Below, one piece after another: positions 7,354 to 17,950 of a stretch of 64,000 nucleotides of DNA. How positions within the stretch are numbered: position 1 is the first letter of the stretch; the number at the start of each line of letters is the position of its first letter. Origin of the DNA: JAITWN01 sp964437335 (GTDB taxonomy: Bacteria > Pseudomonadota > Gammaproteobacteria > SZUA-140); contig CAYTGL010000002.1 in assembly GCA_964437335.1 (NCBI GenBank), forward strand, positions 62,001 through 126,000, written 5' to 3'. Below the pieces are notes generated by a model. That model made no database searches. It had not been told where the DNA came from and saw only the letters and a program-made list of their open reading frames with translations. The position numbers and the translations under genes were made by a program.

Positions 7354-8554
7354 ACATATTTGTCGCGGCAAATCGTTCGGCGATCAGGTCGATCAGTTTA
7401 CGCGCGAGGCGGGCCTTGGGCATCAGCGGGAAATCCTCGCTGCCACCGGACCAGAAAACCGTTACCTTGTTGTCGTCGCTGTCGAAACCGCTGCCGGGGC
7501 GACCGACAAGGTTCGCGACGACGAGATCGAGGTGCTTGTCGCGCAGCTTGGCCCGGGCGTTGGCCTCGAGGTCATCGGTCTCGGCAGCGAAGCCGGCCAG
7601 GAATGGAGCGCCTTCCCGCGCGGCGACCGCCGCAAGGATATCCGGTGTACGCTCCAGCTCGAGTTGAGTTACCGCATCGCGCTTTTTCAGCTTGCCCGAT
7701 GCGACGCGCGCCGGACGATAGTCGGCGACCGCGGCGGCGGCGATGAAGATATCCGCGGTCGTGCATTCCGCGGCGACGGCATCATGCATCTGTTGCGCCG
7801 AATCGACCGGGATACGCCGCACGGCGCCATGCAGCGGCCGATCGACCGGGCCGCTGACCAATGTCACCGTCGCGCCGGCCTCGGCCGCGGCATTTGCGAG
7901 CGCATACCCCATCTTGCCGGAACTGTGATTGGTCAGGTAACGCACCGGGTCGATGGCCTCGCGGGTCGGTCCGGCCGTGATCAGCACCCGCCGCCCCGCG
8001 AGACGACCCGTCGCGAACAGCGCCCCGCCCAGCGCGACCAGTTCGTCCGGCTCGAGCATCCGGCCAGGACCGGTCTCGCCGCAGGCCTGATCGCCGCTGC
8101 CGGGACCGAAGACATGCACGCCCCTGCCGGCGAGTCTTGCAATGTTGTCCTGCGTCGCCGGATGCGCCCACATCACCCGGTTCATCGCCGGGGCGAGCGC
8201 GAGCGGCGCATCGCTCGCAAGCACCAGCGTCGTCAGCAGGTCATCGGCGATGCCTTGGGCAAGTTTGGCAATGATATTCGCCGACGCCGGCGCGATCAGG
8301 ACCAGGTCCGCCCAGCGCGCGAGGTCGATATGTCCCATCGCAGCCTCGGCGTCCGGATCAAGATGACGGGTATGGACCGGCCGACCGGACAGCGCCTGCA
8401 GCGTCAGCGGCGTGATGAATTCGGCGCCGGCCCGCGTCAGCACGACCTCTACCGTCGCGCCGGCGTCGCGCAGGCGCCGGACCAGGTCGGCGCTCTTGTA
8501 GGCGGCGATGCTGCCGGTCACGCCGAGCAGGATGTTTTTGTTTGCGAGGCTCAT
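7352..8554 (-). CDS. coaBC: Bifunctional phosphopantothenoylcysteine decarboxylase / phosphopantothenate-cysteine ligase
   Basis: About 400 residues. The N-terminal flavoprotein half (CoaC) shows ILLGVTGSIAAYK, the APAMNRVMW substrate-recognition loop (usually PAMNxxM) and the active-site region. The C-terminal half (CoaB) begins at RRVLITAGPTREAIDPVRYLTN and carries SSGKMG and the KLKK dimer motif. It performs two consecutive steps of coenzyme A synthesis. I place the start at ATG 8554 (MSLANKN); an in-frame TTG at 8563 is possible. It diverges from radC. All expected residues are present. Confidence 0.96.
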   Translation of the reverse strand: MSLANKNILLGVTGSIAAYKSADLVRRLRDAGATVEVVLTRAGAEFITPLTLQALSGRPVHTRHLDPDAEAAMGHIDLARWADLVLIAPASANIIAKLAQGIADDLLTTLVLASDAPLALAPAMNRVMWAHPATQDNIARLAGRGVHVFGPGSGDQACGETGPGRMLEPDELVALGGALFATGRLAGRRVLITAGPTREAIDPVRYLTNHSSGKMGYALANAAAEAGATVTLVSGPVDRPLHGAVRRIPVDSAQQMHDAVAAECTTADIFIAAAAVADYRPARVASGKLKKRDAVTQLELERTPDILAAVAAREGAPFLAGFAAETDDLEANARAKLRDKHLDLVVANLVGRPGSGFDSDDNKVTVFWSGGSEDFPLMPKARLARKLIDLIAERFAATNM

Positions 8555-8710
8555 GGGGCTCAATTATGCTTGAGGCGGATCCTGAAATGATTTCGGGCCT
8601 GAAAGATTTCGGGAAAGTCAGCCGGCCACAATAAGATAGCATACACGAACGCGCGCGCGAGACCGGCGGCGCGCCTCCCGTTCCTCATGTAACGACAAGG
8701 AGTGTCGATC

Positions 8711-9385
8711 ATGGCGATAACCGACTGGCCCGCGGACGAGCGTCCGCGGGAAAAACTGCTGACCCGTGGACCCGCGAGCCTGTCCGATGCCGAACTGCTC
8801 GCGATCTTTCTGCGCACCGGACTGCGTGGCCTGACGGCCGTCGATCTCGCGCGCGGCCTGCTGACCGAGCATGGCGGCCTGCGCAAGTTGCTCGACGCCG
8901 ACGCGCGACGCTTCTGCGAGAGTCCCGGCCTCGGGCTCGCGAAGTACGCACAACTACAGGCGGTGCTCGAGATGGTGCGGCGCTATCTGCGCGAGACCCT
9001 GCAACGCGGCGACGCGCTGCGCAATCCGGCCGACACCCGCAACTATCTGACTGCGCAGTTGCGCGACCGGCCGCACGAGGTGTTCGCGTGCCTGTTCCTC
9101 GATACCCGCCACCGGGTCATCGCCTTCGACGAGGTCTTTCGCGGCACGATCGACGGCGCGAGCGTCCACCCCCGTGAGATCGTCAAGCTCGCGCTGGCCC
9201 ATAACGCCGCGGCGCTGATCTTCGCCCACAACCACCCCTCCGGCATCGCCGAACCCAGCCAGGCCGACCTGCGCCTGACCCGCCGCCTGCGCGAGGCGTT
9301 GCAACTGGTCGATATCCGGGTCCTCGACCACCTGATCATCGGCGACGGGGCGGTCCTGTCCTTCGCCGAGCAGGGTTTACTATAA
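8711..9385 (+). CDS. radC: RadC family JAB/MPN-domain protein
   Basis: About 224 residues. A helix-hairpin-helix-like N-terminus (RPREKLLTRGPASLSDAELLAIFLRTG) is followed by the JAMM motif, EVFRGTID, then HNHPSGIAEPSQADL, with zinc ligands His, His and Asp. Despite the historical name the family is not a proven DNA-repair enzyme, and its function is still poorly understood. ATG 8711 is chosen because AAGGAG sits eight bases before it; an in-frame GTG at 8702 is too close to that site. It diverges from coaBC and precedes rpmB across a 290-base gap with hairpin repeat copy 2. Confidence 0.95.
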   Translation: MAITDWPADERPREKLLTRGPASLSDAELLAIFLRTGLRGLTAVDLARGLLTEHGGLRKLLDADARRFCESPGLGLAKYAQLQAVLEMVRRYLRETLQRGDALRNPADTRNYLTAQLRDRPHEVFACLFLDTRHRVIAFDEVFRGTIDGASVHPREIVKLALAHNAAALIFAHNHPSGIAEPSQADLRLTRRLREALQLVDIRVLDHLIIGDGAVLSFAEQGLL

Positions 9386-9457
9386 CCAAATAAGAATCAA
9401 ATGGTTGGCGATCTTTATCGGGCCAGATCCGTTTGCTTGTCACCCTATCGATCGCCA

Positions 9458-9565
9458 GAAGCCGGTGATCGTCCCGTTACGGGACTGTCGGCCGCAGGGA
9501 TGCGGCCGTCAAGCGTACAGGGACGTATTCACAGCGTGTCCCGTAACGGGACGACCACCGGCTTC
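9458..9565 (+). repeat. Conserved-core, variable-arm hairpin repeat, copy 2 of 4
   Basis: Left arm 9458-9485 and right arm 9538-9565 pair over 28 bases with a single mismatch. The core 9486-9537 differs from copies 1, 3 and 4 by two bases only (first base, and GTCAAG in place of GTCGAG). The inner arm contains its own palindrome, GTCCCGTTACGGGAC. Outside the arms, GGCCAGATCCGTTT (from 9421) and the reverse complement of the segment near 9587-9598 still resemble each other, suggesting the inverted repeat was once longer. It lies between radC and rpmB. Confidence 0.92.
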
Positions 9566-9607
9566 CCCACGGGTGCTAACGATAAAACGGATCCGGCCCC
9601 CGCAATC

Positions 9608-9636
9608 TTGTCCTTCCAGGCCCGATCTGATATAAA
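9608..9636 (+). promoter_or_regulatory. Promoter of rpmB-rpmG
   Basis: TTGTCC (9608-9613), a 17-base spacer and TATAAA (9631-9636) give a sigma-70 promoter about 40 bases before the rpmB ATG. A GGAG ribosome-binding site lies close to the start. It lies downstream of hairpin repeat copy 2, so the repeat is not part of this transcript. Confidence 0.6.
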
Positions 9637-9675
9637 GGCACGTTCAGATTTAGCTACCGGTTTGGAGTTGCTACG

Positions 9676-9912
9676 ATGTCCAGAGTATGTCAAGTCACCG
9701 GCAAGGGGCCGATGTCCGGCAACAACGTCTCGCACGCGAACAACAAGACGCGGCGGCGTTTCCTGCCCAATCTGCAGTCGCGCCGTTTCTGGGTCGCGAG
9801 CGAGAACCGCTGGGTCAGGCTGCGCGTCAGCTCGCATGGTCTGCGGATCATCGACAAGCGTGGTATCGACAGCGTACTGGCCGATGTCCGCGGCCGCGGT
9901 ATCAAGGTATAA
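9676..9912 (+). CDS. rpmB: Large-subunit ribosomal protein L28
   Basis: A 78-residue basic protein starting MSRVCQVTGKGPMSGNNVSHA, the L28 signature, with NKTRRRFLPNLQ and a C-terminal KRGIDSVL segment. Length matches bacterial L28. It is a 50S subunit component. The rpmG gene follows after 12 bases, the usual pairing. Confidence 0.99.
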   Translation: MSRVCQVTGKGPMSGNNVSHANNKTRRRFLPNLQSRRFWVASENRWVRLRVSSHGLRIIDKRGIDSVLADVRGRGIKV

Positions 9913-9924
9913 GGAGCCCCGACG

Positions 9925-10080
9925 ATGCGTGACAAGATCAAGCTGGTCTCTTCCGCCGGAACGGGACACTTCTACACGACCGACAAGAACAAGCGCACGA
10001 TGCCGGACAAGTTCGAGATCAGGAAATTCGATCCCGTCGCCCGCAAACATGTGATCTATAAAGAATCCAAAATGAAATAA
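9925..10080 (+). CDS. rpmG: Large-subunit ribosomal protein L33
   Basis: A 51-residue protein, MRDKIKLVSSAGTGHFYT then DKNKRTMPDKFEI and a C-terminal KFDPVARKHV, typical of L33. It has none of the Cys pairs of zinc-binding forms, so it is the C-minus type. It was too short for many gene callers but is fully conserved. RBS AAGGAG lies 9 bases upstream, and a strong terminator follows 2 bases after the stop codon. Confidence 0.98.
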   Translation: MRDKIKLVSSAGTGHFYTTDKNKRTMPDKFEIRKFDPVARKHVIYKESKMK

Positions 10081-10082
10081 AC

Positions 10083-10109
10083 AAAAAACCCGCCTCAGGC
10101 GGGTTTTTT
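10083..10109. terminator. Bidirectional Rho-independent terminator of rpmG and argJ
   Basis: Six A bases, CCCGCC, TCA loop, GGCGGG and six T bases form a textbook stem with A and T tracts on both sides. It can end the rpmBG transcript on the plus strand and the secA-argJ transcript coming from the minus strand, whose argJ stop is only four bases away. Confidence 0.95.
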
Positions 10110-10113
10110 GTTT

Positions 10114-11337
10114 TCAGGTCCGGTATTCCGCGTTGATCTTCACGTAATCGTAGGACAGGTCCGTCGTCCACACCCTCGCCATGCCCTCACCGCGCCCGAG
10201 CGTGATACGGATCGAGATATCGCTGCGCTGCATGACCATGCGCCCGCGCTCCTCGGTGTAGTCCGCGGCCCGCTCGCCGGCCCGGACGATGCACACGTCG
10301 TCGAGCCATATCGATACCCCACCGACATCGAGACCCGCGAGACCCGCGCGCCCGACCGCGGCAAGTATGCGCCCCCAGTTCGGATCGCCGGCAAAGAACG
10401 CGGTCTTGACCAGCGGCGACAGTGCGACCGCATAGGCGACTGCGCGGCATTCGGCGCGATCGCGCCCGCCGGCGACATCGACTGTGATGAAGCGCGTCGC
10501 GCCCTCGCCATCGCGCACGACCGCTTGCGCGAGCGCGGTGCAGACCTCGGATACGGCCTCGGCAAGCGCGGGATAACGGGGGTCCTTTTCAGAAGCGATC
10601 GGCGCCATGGCGGCGGCGCCTGTCGCGAGCAGGATGCAGGCGTCGTTGGTCGAAGTGTCGCCATCGATCGTGATGCAGTTGAAGCTTTCGTCGACGGCGC
10701 GGCCGAGACAGCGCTGCAGCAGGCTCCGGTCGACCCGGGCATCGGTCGCGAGAAACGCGAGCATCGTCGCCATGTCCGGATGGATCATGCCGGCGCCCTT
10801 TGCGATACCGTTCAGGGTTACCGTCGCGTCCCCGAGTTGCACCTGTTTCGACATCGCCTTCGCAACGGTATCGGTCGTCATGATGCCCTGTGCCGCCTTT
10901 GCCCAGCCGTCCGCCTGCAATTGCGTGAACAGGGAACCGGCAGCCGCCTGTATCCTGTCGACCGGCAAGGGCTCTCCGATCACGCCGGTCGAGAACGGCA
11001 GCACCGCCTCGCTGTCGCAGCCGCCGAGCGCCGCGACCAGGTTACAACATTCGGTGGCCGCCCGCAGACCGCCCGCACCGGTGCCGGCATTGGCATTGCC
11101 GGAATTGATCAGGAGATAACGCGGGGAGCTTCGATCGAGATGCCGGCGCGCAAGCACGACAGGCGCGGCGCAAAAGGCGTTTCTGGTAAAGACAGCCGCA
11201 CACTCCGTGCCGGATGCAAGCTCGATCAGCACCAGATCGAGGCGGTCCTTCTTCCTGATGCCGGCCGCGATTGCGCCGAGGCGAACGCCACGGACAGCGC
11301 GCAGCGCGGGCAGTTGTCCGCTCAGGCCAACCGCCAC
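10114..11337 (-). CDS. argJ: Bifunctional ornithine acetyltransferase / N-acetylglutamate synthase
   Basis: A 407-residue ArgJ. The self-cleavage site is visible in KGAGMIHPDMATMLAF, where the Thr becomes the N-terminal nucleophile of the beta chain. Other marks are INSGNANAGTG and the C-terminal INAEYRT. It moves the acetyl group from acetylornithine to glutamate, making arginine synthesis cyclic; the presence of two activities is a family-level inference. The start is GTG 11337, 13 bases after secA, so the two are probably co-transcribed. With argB it covers two of the eight arginine steps. Confidence 0.96.
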   Translation of the reverse strand: MAVGLSGQLPALRAVRGVRLGAIAAGIRKKDRLDLVLIELASGTECAAVFTRNAFCAAPVVLARRHLDRSSPRYLLINSGNANAGTGAGGLRAATECCNLVAALGGCDSEAVLPFSTGVIGEPLPVDRIQAAAGSLFTQLQADGWAKAAQGIMTTDTVAKAMSKQVQLGDATVTLNGIAKGAGMIHPDMATMLAFLATDARVDRSLLQRCLGRAVDESFNCITIDGDTSTNDACILLATGAAAMAPIASEKDPRYPALAEAVSEVCTALAQAVVRDGEGATRFITVDVAGGRDRAECRAVAYAVALSPLVKTAFFAGDPNWGRILAAVGRAGLAGLDVGGVSIWLDDVCIVRAGERAADYTEERGRMVMQRSDISIRITLGRGEGMARVWTTDLSYDYVKINAEYRT

Positions 11338-11350
11338 GGGCTTACCAGAA

Positions 11351-14080
<2,730 letters not shown>

Positions 14081-14134
14081 CTAATTGAAATAGGTGAAGA
14101 TGAGGAAAAAACAAGAGCCGACACGCCGTCGACC

Positions 14135-15058
14135 CTACCTGGCTGCGCGGATATAGCTTGCGGGATCCACCGAACGACCGTTCTTGATCACCTCGAAATG
14201 CACATGGGGCCCGGTGGATCGTCCGGTGGTACCCATCAGTGCGATCAACTGTCCTCGTTCCACCACGTCTCCGGCCTTGACCATGTTCTTCTTGTTGTGC
14301 GCGTAGCGGGTAATATACCCGTTGCCGTGGTTGATTTCTACCATGTTGCCATAACCATAGCGGTCGCCGGACCAGGTGACGACGCCGGCGGCGACCGCAT
14401 GGATCTCGGTACCTTCCTTGCCGGCAAAATCGAGCCCGCGATGAAATTCGCGCGAACCGGAGAACGGATCGGTGCGCGCACCAAAGCCGGATGACGTCCA
14501 GCCGCCGTGTACCGGCCGTCCGGCGGGAACGACATCGAGAACCAGATTGCGGTTCATGAAGAAGAATTCGAGCGCGATCAGGCGCTGTTCGCGGTCATCG
14601 AGTTCGAACGCGAGCCGGTCGAGCGAACGGATGAAATCGGGCATGTCGATTTCCCGGGAAACTACCGAATCGCCCTGTGGCCCACCGACGCCTGGCGGCT
14701 GGCTGAAATCGAACTCGCCTTCATCGAGTTTGCCGATTTCGACCAGGCGCTGTCCGAGCGCGTTCAGACGAATTGCCTGGGCCTGCAGTTGCGCGAGACG
14801 CAGCGTCAGCGCATTCATCTCCTCGCGTGCCTTGCGGGTCGCCTGCGCAACTTCGACCCGGTTCTGCTCCATCTCCTGCTTCCATTCACCGGGCAGCAGA
14901 TGACTCCGCATCTGGTTTTCTCCGATCTGGGTACCAACGTATAGCGCCCCACCCGGCAATGCGGCCAGCACCAGCACCATTACCAGGACGAGCTGCCAGC
15001 CACGCAACTGGAACGACCCTGGTGTGCGTGAACGCTTGGTATAAATGATAATGTTCAT
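14135..15058 (-). CDS. Membrane-anchored M23 family metallopeptidase
   Basis: A 307-residue protein: an N-terminal transmembrane segment (residues about 18-42), a coiled-coil stretch (about 60-110, rich in Glu, Arg and Leu), and a C-terminal LytM/M23 domain. Zinc and catalytic residues are seen in FHRGLDFAG, RYAHNKK and HVHFEV. M23 enzymes cleave peptide cross-links in peptidoglycan; some are inactive regulators, but this one keeps the full set. An M23 gene between lpxC and secA is the arrangement I recall from pseudomonads. It starts 77 bases from the divergent dciA. Confidence 0.92.
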   Translation of the reverse strand: MNIIIYTKRSRTPGSFQLRGWQLVLVMVLVLAALPGGALYVGTQIGENQMRSHLLPGEWKQEMEQNRVEVAQATRKAREEMNALTLRLAQLQAQAIRLNALGQRLVEIGKLDEGEFDFSQPPGVGGPQGDSVVSREIDMPDFIRSLDRLAFELDDREQRLIALEFFFMNRNLVLDVVPAGRPVHGGWTSSGFGARTDPFSGSREFHRGLDFAGKEGTEIHAVAAGVVTWSGDRYGYGNMVEINHGNGYITRYAHNKKNMVKAGDVVERGQLIALMGTTGRSTGPHVHFEVIKNGRSVDPASYIRAAR

Positions 15059-15135
15059 TATGCTGATCAGTCCGGTTCATTCCGGGCGACTGGCGCCCCG
15101 TGGCAGGCGCGTCTGCAGCGGCCGCCCTGACAATT

Positions 15136-15609
15136 ATGACAATCGACAAGAAAACTACTGCAATTTCCGTACACAGTATCCTGTCCGGCGACCGCGGCCC
15201 GCTACGGGCACTGGCCGAACATCGCGCGCGCCTCGCACGGGTCGAGGCGCTGATCAGCGATGCCCTGCCGGCGCCGCTCAACCACCATTGCCGGGTCGTA
15301 AACCTGTCGCGCGGCGTTGTGGTGCTTCACGCCGATGCGCCGGCCTGGATCACGCGGCTGCGATTTGACAGCCCCCGCCTGCTTGCCGCCCTGCGCGTTC
15401 ACCCGGAACTGGGTGACATTCATGAGCTTCAGTTCAGAACGGCGCCGAAAGTCGATCACGGAGCGAGGCGACCGGACCCGCAACCGCCAGTACTACCGGC
15501 CGCGGCAGCGGCCCAATTACGCGCGACCGCATCAACGCTGTCCGAGCCGGCGCTGCGTGAGGCGCTGTTGCGCCTGGCCAGCCGGGCGGATCGGATCGAT
15601 CGTGAATGA
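15136..15609 (+). CDS. dciA: DciA/DUF721 family protein (predicted DnaB helicase loader)
   Basis: About 157 residues. The N-terminal half (VHSILSGDRGPLRALAEHRAR, then LNHHCRVVNLSRGVVVLHADAPAWITRLRF) is the KH-like DUF721 core, and the tail is low-complexity and proline-rich. DciA-type proteins operate with the replicative helicase DnaB in bacteria lacking DnaC. I chose ATG 15136 (MTIDKKTT); upstream in-frame residues are alanine-rich and unconserved. It is the only plus-strand gene within the secA-dcw block, diverging from the M23 gene and converging on lpxC. Confidence 0.85.
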   Translation: MTIDKKTTAISVHSILSGDRGPLRALAEHRARLARVEALISDALPAPLNHHCRVVNLSRGVVVLHADAPAWITRLRFDSPRLLAALRVHPELGDIHELQFRTAPKVDHGARRPDPQPPVLPAAAAAQLRATASTLSEPALREALLRLASRADRIDRE

Positions 15610-15671
15610 GTGGCGCAAGGTACCGCGAGCGGACAGCCGGCCTTACGGCCCGGAAAGAATCCCGGATCAAA

Positions 15672-16580
15672 TCAGGCCGTGATCGCCTGCACATAGGAGA
15701 TCGGGATCTGATCCTGGTCCGTAAAAGTCACCAGTTCCCATGCATCCTGATTCGCGATCAGCGTACGAAGCAGGCTGTTATTCAGCCCATGCCCTGACTT
15801 GTAGCCACTGAAGGCGCCGATCAGGCTGTGGCCGAGCAGGTAGAGGTCGCCGATCGCATCGAGCACCTTGTGCTTGACGAACTCGTCCTCGTAGCGAAGG
15901 CCGTCCTCGTTGAGGACGCGGTATTCATCGACGACGACCGCATTGTTCAGATTGCCGCCGAGCACCAGATTGCGCTCGCGCAGGCGCTCGTAGTCGCGCA
16001 GAAAACCGAAGGTGCGCGCGCGACTGATCTCCTTGACGAAAGAAGTCGTCGAAAAATCGACCGTCGCCTGCTTGGTGTGACTGCGGAAAGCGGGATGATC
16101 GAATTCGATCGTGAACGAAACCTTGAAACCTTCGAAAGGATCGAAGCGCGCCCATTTCTCGTCTTCCTCGACGACAACCGACTGCTTGATCCGAATGAAA
16201 CGCTTCGGCGCATTCTGTTCCTCGATACCGGCCGACTGGATCAGAAACACGAAGGGACCTGCGCTGCCGTCCATGATCGGCACCTCGGCGGCGCTGAGAT
16301 CGACATAGGCATTATCGATACCGAGTCCGGCGAAGGCCGACAGCAGATGTTCGACCGTTGAGATCCGGACAGCGCCATCGACGAGCGTCGTCGACAAGGT
16401 TGTGTCGCCGACATTGTCCTGGATCGCGCGGATCTCGACGGGTGGCTCGAGATCGGTCCGGCGAAAGATGATGCCGCTATTGGCCGCAGCCGGCCTGAGC
16501 GTCAGATAGATCTTCTTGCCAGTGTGCAGCCCGACCCCGGTGGCGCGGATGGCGTTCTTCAAAGTACGCTGTTTTATCAT
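15672..16580 (-). CDS. lpxC: UDP-3-O-acyl-N-acetylglucosamine deacetylase
   Basis: A 302-residue LpxC. Zinc-binding residues are visible in STVEHLLSAF, then HKVLDAIGDLYLLG, and SGYKSGHGLNN supplies the catalytic His. It performs the committed step of lipid A synthesis and is the main control point for LPS. ATG 16580 (MIKQRTLKN) is the family start; an upstream in-frame extension is not conserved. The 163-base gap after ftsZ suggests it has its own promoter. Its presence shows an LPS-bearing outer membrane. Confidence 0.98.
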   Translation of the reverse strand: MIKQRTLKNAIRATGVGLHTGKKIYLTLRPAAANSGIIFRRTDLEPPVEIRAIQDNVGDTTLSTTLVDGAVRISTVEHLLSAFAGLGIDNAYVDLSAAEVPIMDGSAGPFVFLIQSAGIEEQNAPKRFIRIKQSVVVEEDEKWARFDPFEGFKVSFTIEFDHPAFRSHTKQATVDFSTTSFVKEISRARTFGFLRDYERLRERNLVLGGNLNNAVVVDEYRVLNEDGLRYEDEFVKHKVLDAIGDLYLLGHSLIGAFSGYKSGHGLNNSLLRTLIANQDAWELVTFTDQDQIPISYVQAITA

Positions 16581-16624
16581 CAGTCCCTGTCCTGCCTTCT
16601 CCAAGTATGGCCGCCATCGCGGAA

Positions 16625-16675
16625 AAAAGGTGGGCCATCATATCACAGCACACCCGGCCTGCCCAAAAGGTGGGC
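16625..16675. repeat. Two 11-base direct repeats in the ftsZ-lpxC gap
   Basis: AAAAGGTGGGC occurs at 16625-16635 and again at 16665-16675, exactly 40 bases apart, in the leader between ftsZ and lpxC. On the lpxC-coding strand the second copy also forms part of a small GCCCACCTTTTGGGC hairpin. A role in lpxC control is possible but nothing in the sequence proves it. Confidence 0.35.
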
Positions 16676-16743
16676 TACCGGGTTATCGTCAGGAATTCCG
16701 CTTTTTACAATAACTCGTTCTCATTTTTGAGCAAAGCATTAAT

Positions 16744-17898
16744 TTAATCGGCCTGGCGGCGCAGGAAGGCCGGGACGTCGAGATAGTCCATATTGGTGCC
16801 GTCCCGCAGCGCGGACAGTTCATCGACCTGCTGGTTGCGTATGACTGTCGGCTTTTCCAGACGGTGGTAGTCGATTTCGCCGTTATTTCTGCGCACCAGC
16901 TTGACGGTCGCCTCCGCGGCCGGCTGGGCTGCCGCGCGCGCCTCGCGCCCGAGGCCGGTCGCAACGACGGTGACGCGCAGTTCGTCGCCCATGTCGGGGT
17001 CGATGACGGTGCCGACTACAACGGTCGCGTTTTCTGACGCAAACTCCTTGATTGTATTGCCAACTTCCTCGAATTCACCGATCGACATGTCGAGACCGGC
17101 GGTGACGTTGACGAGGATGCCACCGGCGCCCTGCAGATCGATATCCTCGAGCAGCGGACTTGCAATCGCGGCCTCGGCGGCGTCGCGGGCGCGATTCTCG
17201 CCGCGGCTGGTGCCGGTGCCCATCATCGCCATGCCCATCTCGGACATCACGGTGCGCACATCGGCGAAATCGACGTTTATCAGCCCCGGCCGGGTGATCA
17301 GTTCGGCGATCCCCTGGACCGCGCCCAGCAGGACGTTGTTCGCCGACTTGAACGCGTCGAGCAGGGTCACCGATTTACCGAGCACCGACAACAGCTTCTC
17401 GTTCGGGATCGTGATCAGCGAATCGACATACTGGGACAGTTCCCGGATGCCGTCATCAGCGATCTGCGCGCGCTTGCGGCCCTCGAACGGAAACGGCCGG
17501 GTCACCACCGCGACGGTCAGAATGCCGAGTTCGCGCGCAATCTGCGCGACGATCGGGACGCCGCCGGTACCCGTGCCGCCGCCCATGCCCGCCGTGATGA
17601 ACACCATATCCGCGCCCTGGAGCACCTCGGTGATGCGATCACGATCCTCGACCGCGGCCTGGCGGCCGATAGCGGGATTCGCGCCGGCGCCGAGTCCCTT
17701 GGTGATGTTCGCGCCGAGTTGCAGCGTGATGCGCGCCGACGAACTCTTCAGCGCCTGCGCATCCGTATTGGCACAGATGAAATCGACGCCATCGATATTC
17801 GCGCACACCATATGCTCGACCGCGTTGCCGCCGCCGCCGCCGACGCCGATGACCTTGATGACCGCATTCTGACTGTAGGAATCCATTAATTCGAACAT
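16744..17898 (-). CDS. ftsZ: Cell division protein FtsZ
   Basis: A 384-residue tubulin homologue. The GTP-binding signature GGGTGTG is intact, the T7 loop region (NVDFADVRTVMSEMG) is present, and the C-terminal DYLDVPAFLRRQAD is the conserved peptide that binds FtsA and ZipA. It polymerises at midcell to build the division ring. ATG 17898 (MFELMDSY) fits the family and has GGAGGG upstream; a further in-frame upstream start at 17940 is less likely. It follows ftsA by 52 bases. Confidence 0.99.
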   Translation of the reverse strand: MFELMDSYSQNAVIKVIGVGGGGGNAVEHMVCANIDGVDFICANTDAQALKSSSARITLQLGANITKGLGAGANPAIGRQAAVEDRDRITEVLQGADMVFITAGMGGGTGTGGVPIVAQIARELGILTVAVVTRPFPFEGRKRAQIADDGIRELSQYVDSLITIPNEKLLSVLGKSVTLLDAFKSANNVLLGAVQGIAELITRPGLINVDFADVRTVMSEMGMAMMGTGTSRGENRARDAAEAAIASPLLEDIDLQGAGGILVNVTAGLDMSIGEFEEVGNTIKEFASENATVVVGTVIDPDMGDELRVTVVATGLGREARAAAQPAAEATVKLVRRNNGEIDYHRLEKPTVIRNQQVDELSALRDGTNMDYLDVPAFLRRQAD

Positions 17899-17950
17899 TG
17901 CATCGCCCTCCTGATTTGATTGTGAATCGTCACTCTGCACCTGGATATAA

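Noticed and set aside
10083..10109. The rpmG terminator as a member of the repeat families
   Set aside because: It lacks both the 52-base core and GGGGTCAG; it is an ordinary stem with T tracts.
14081..14134. A secM-like arrest peptide before secA
   Set aside because: The gene before secA encodes an M23 peptidase with a full zinc site and no arrest motif, and the 54-base gap holds no frame.
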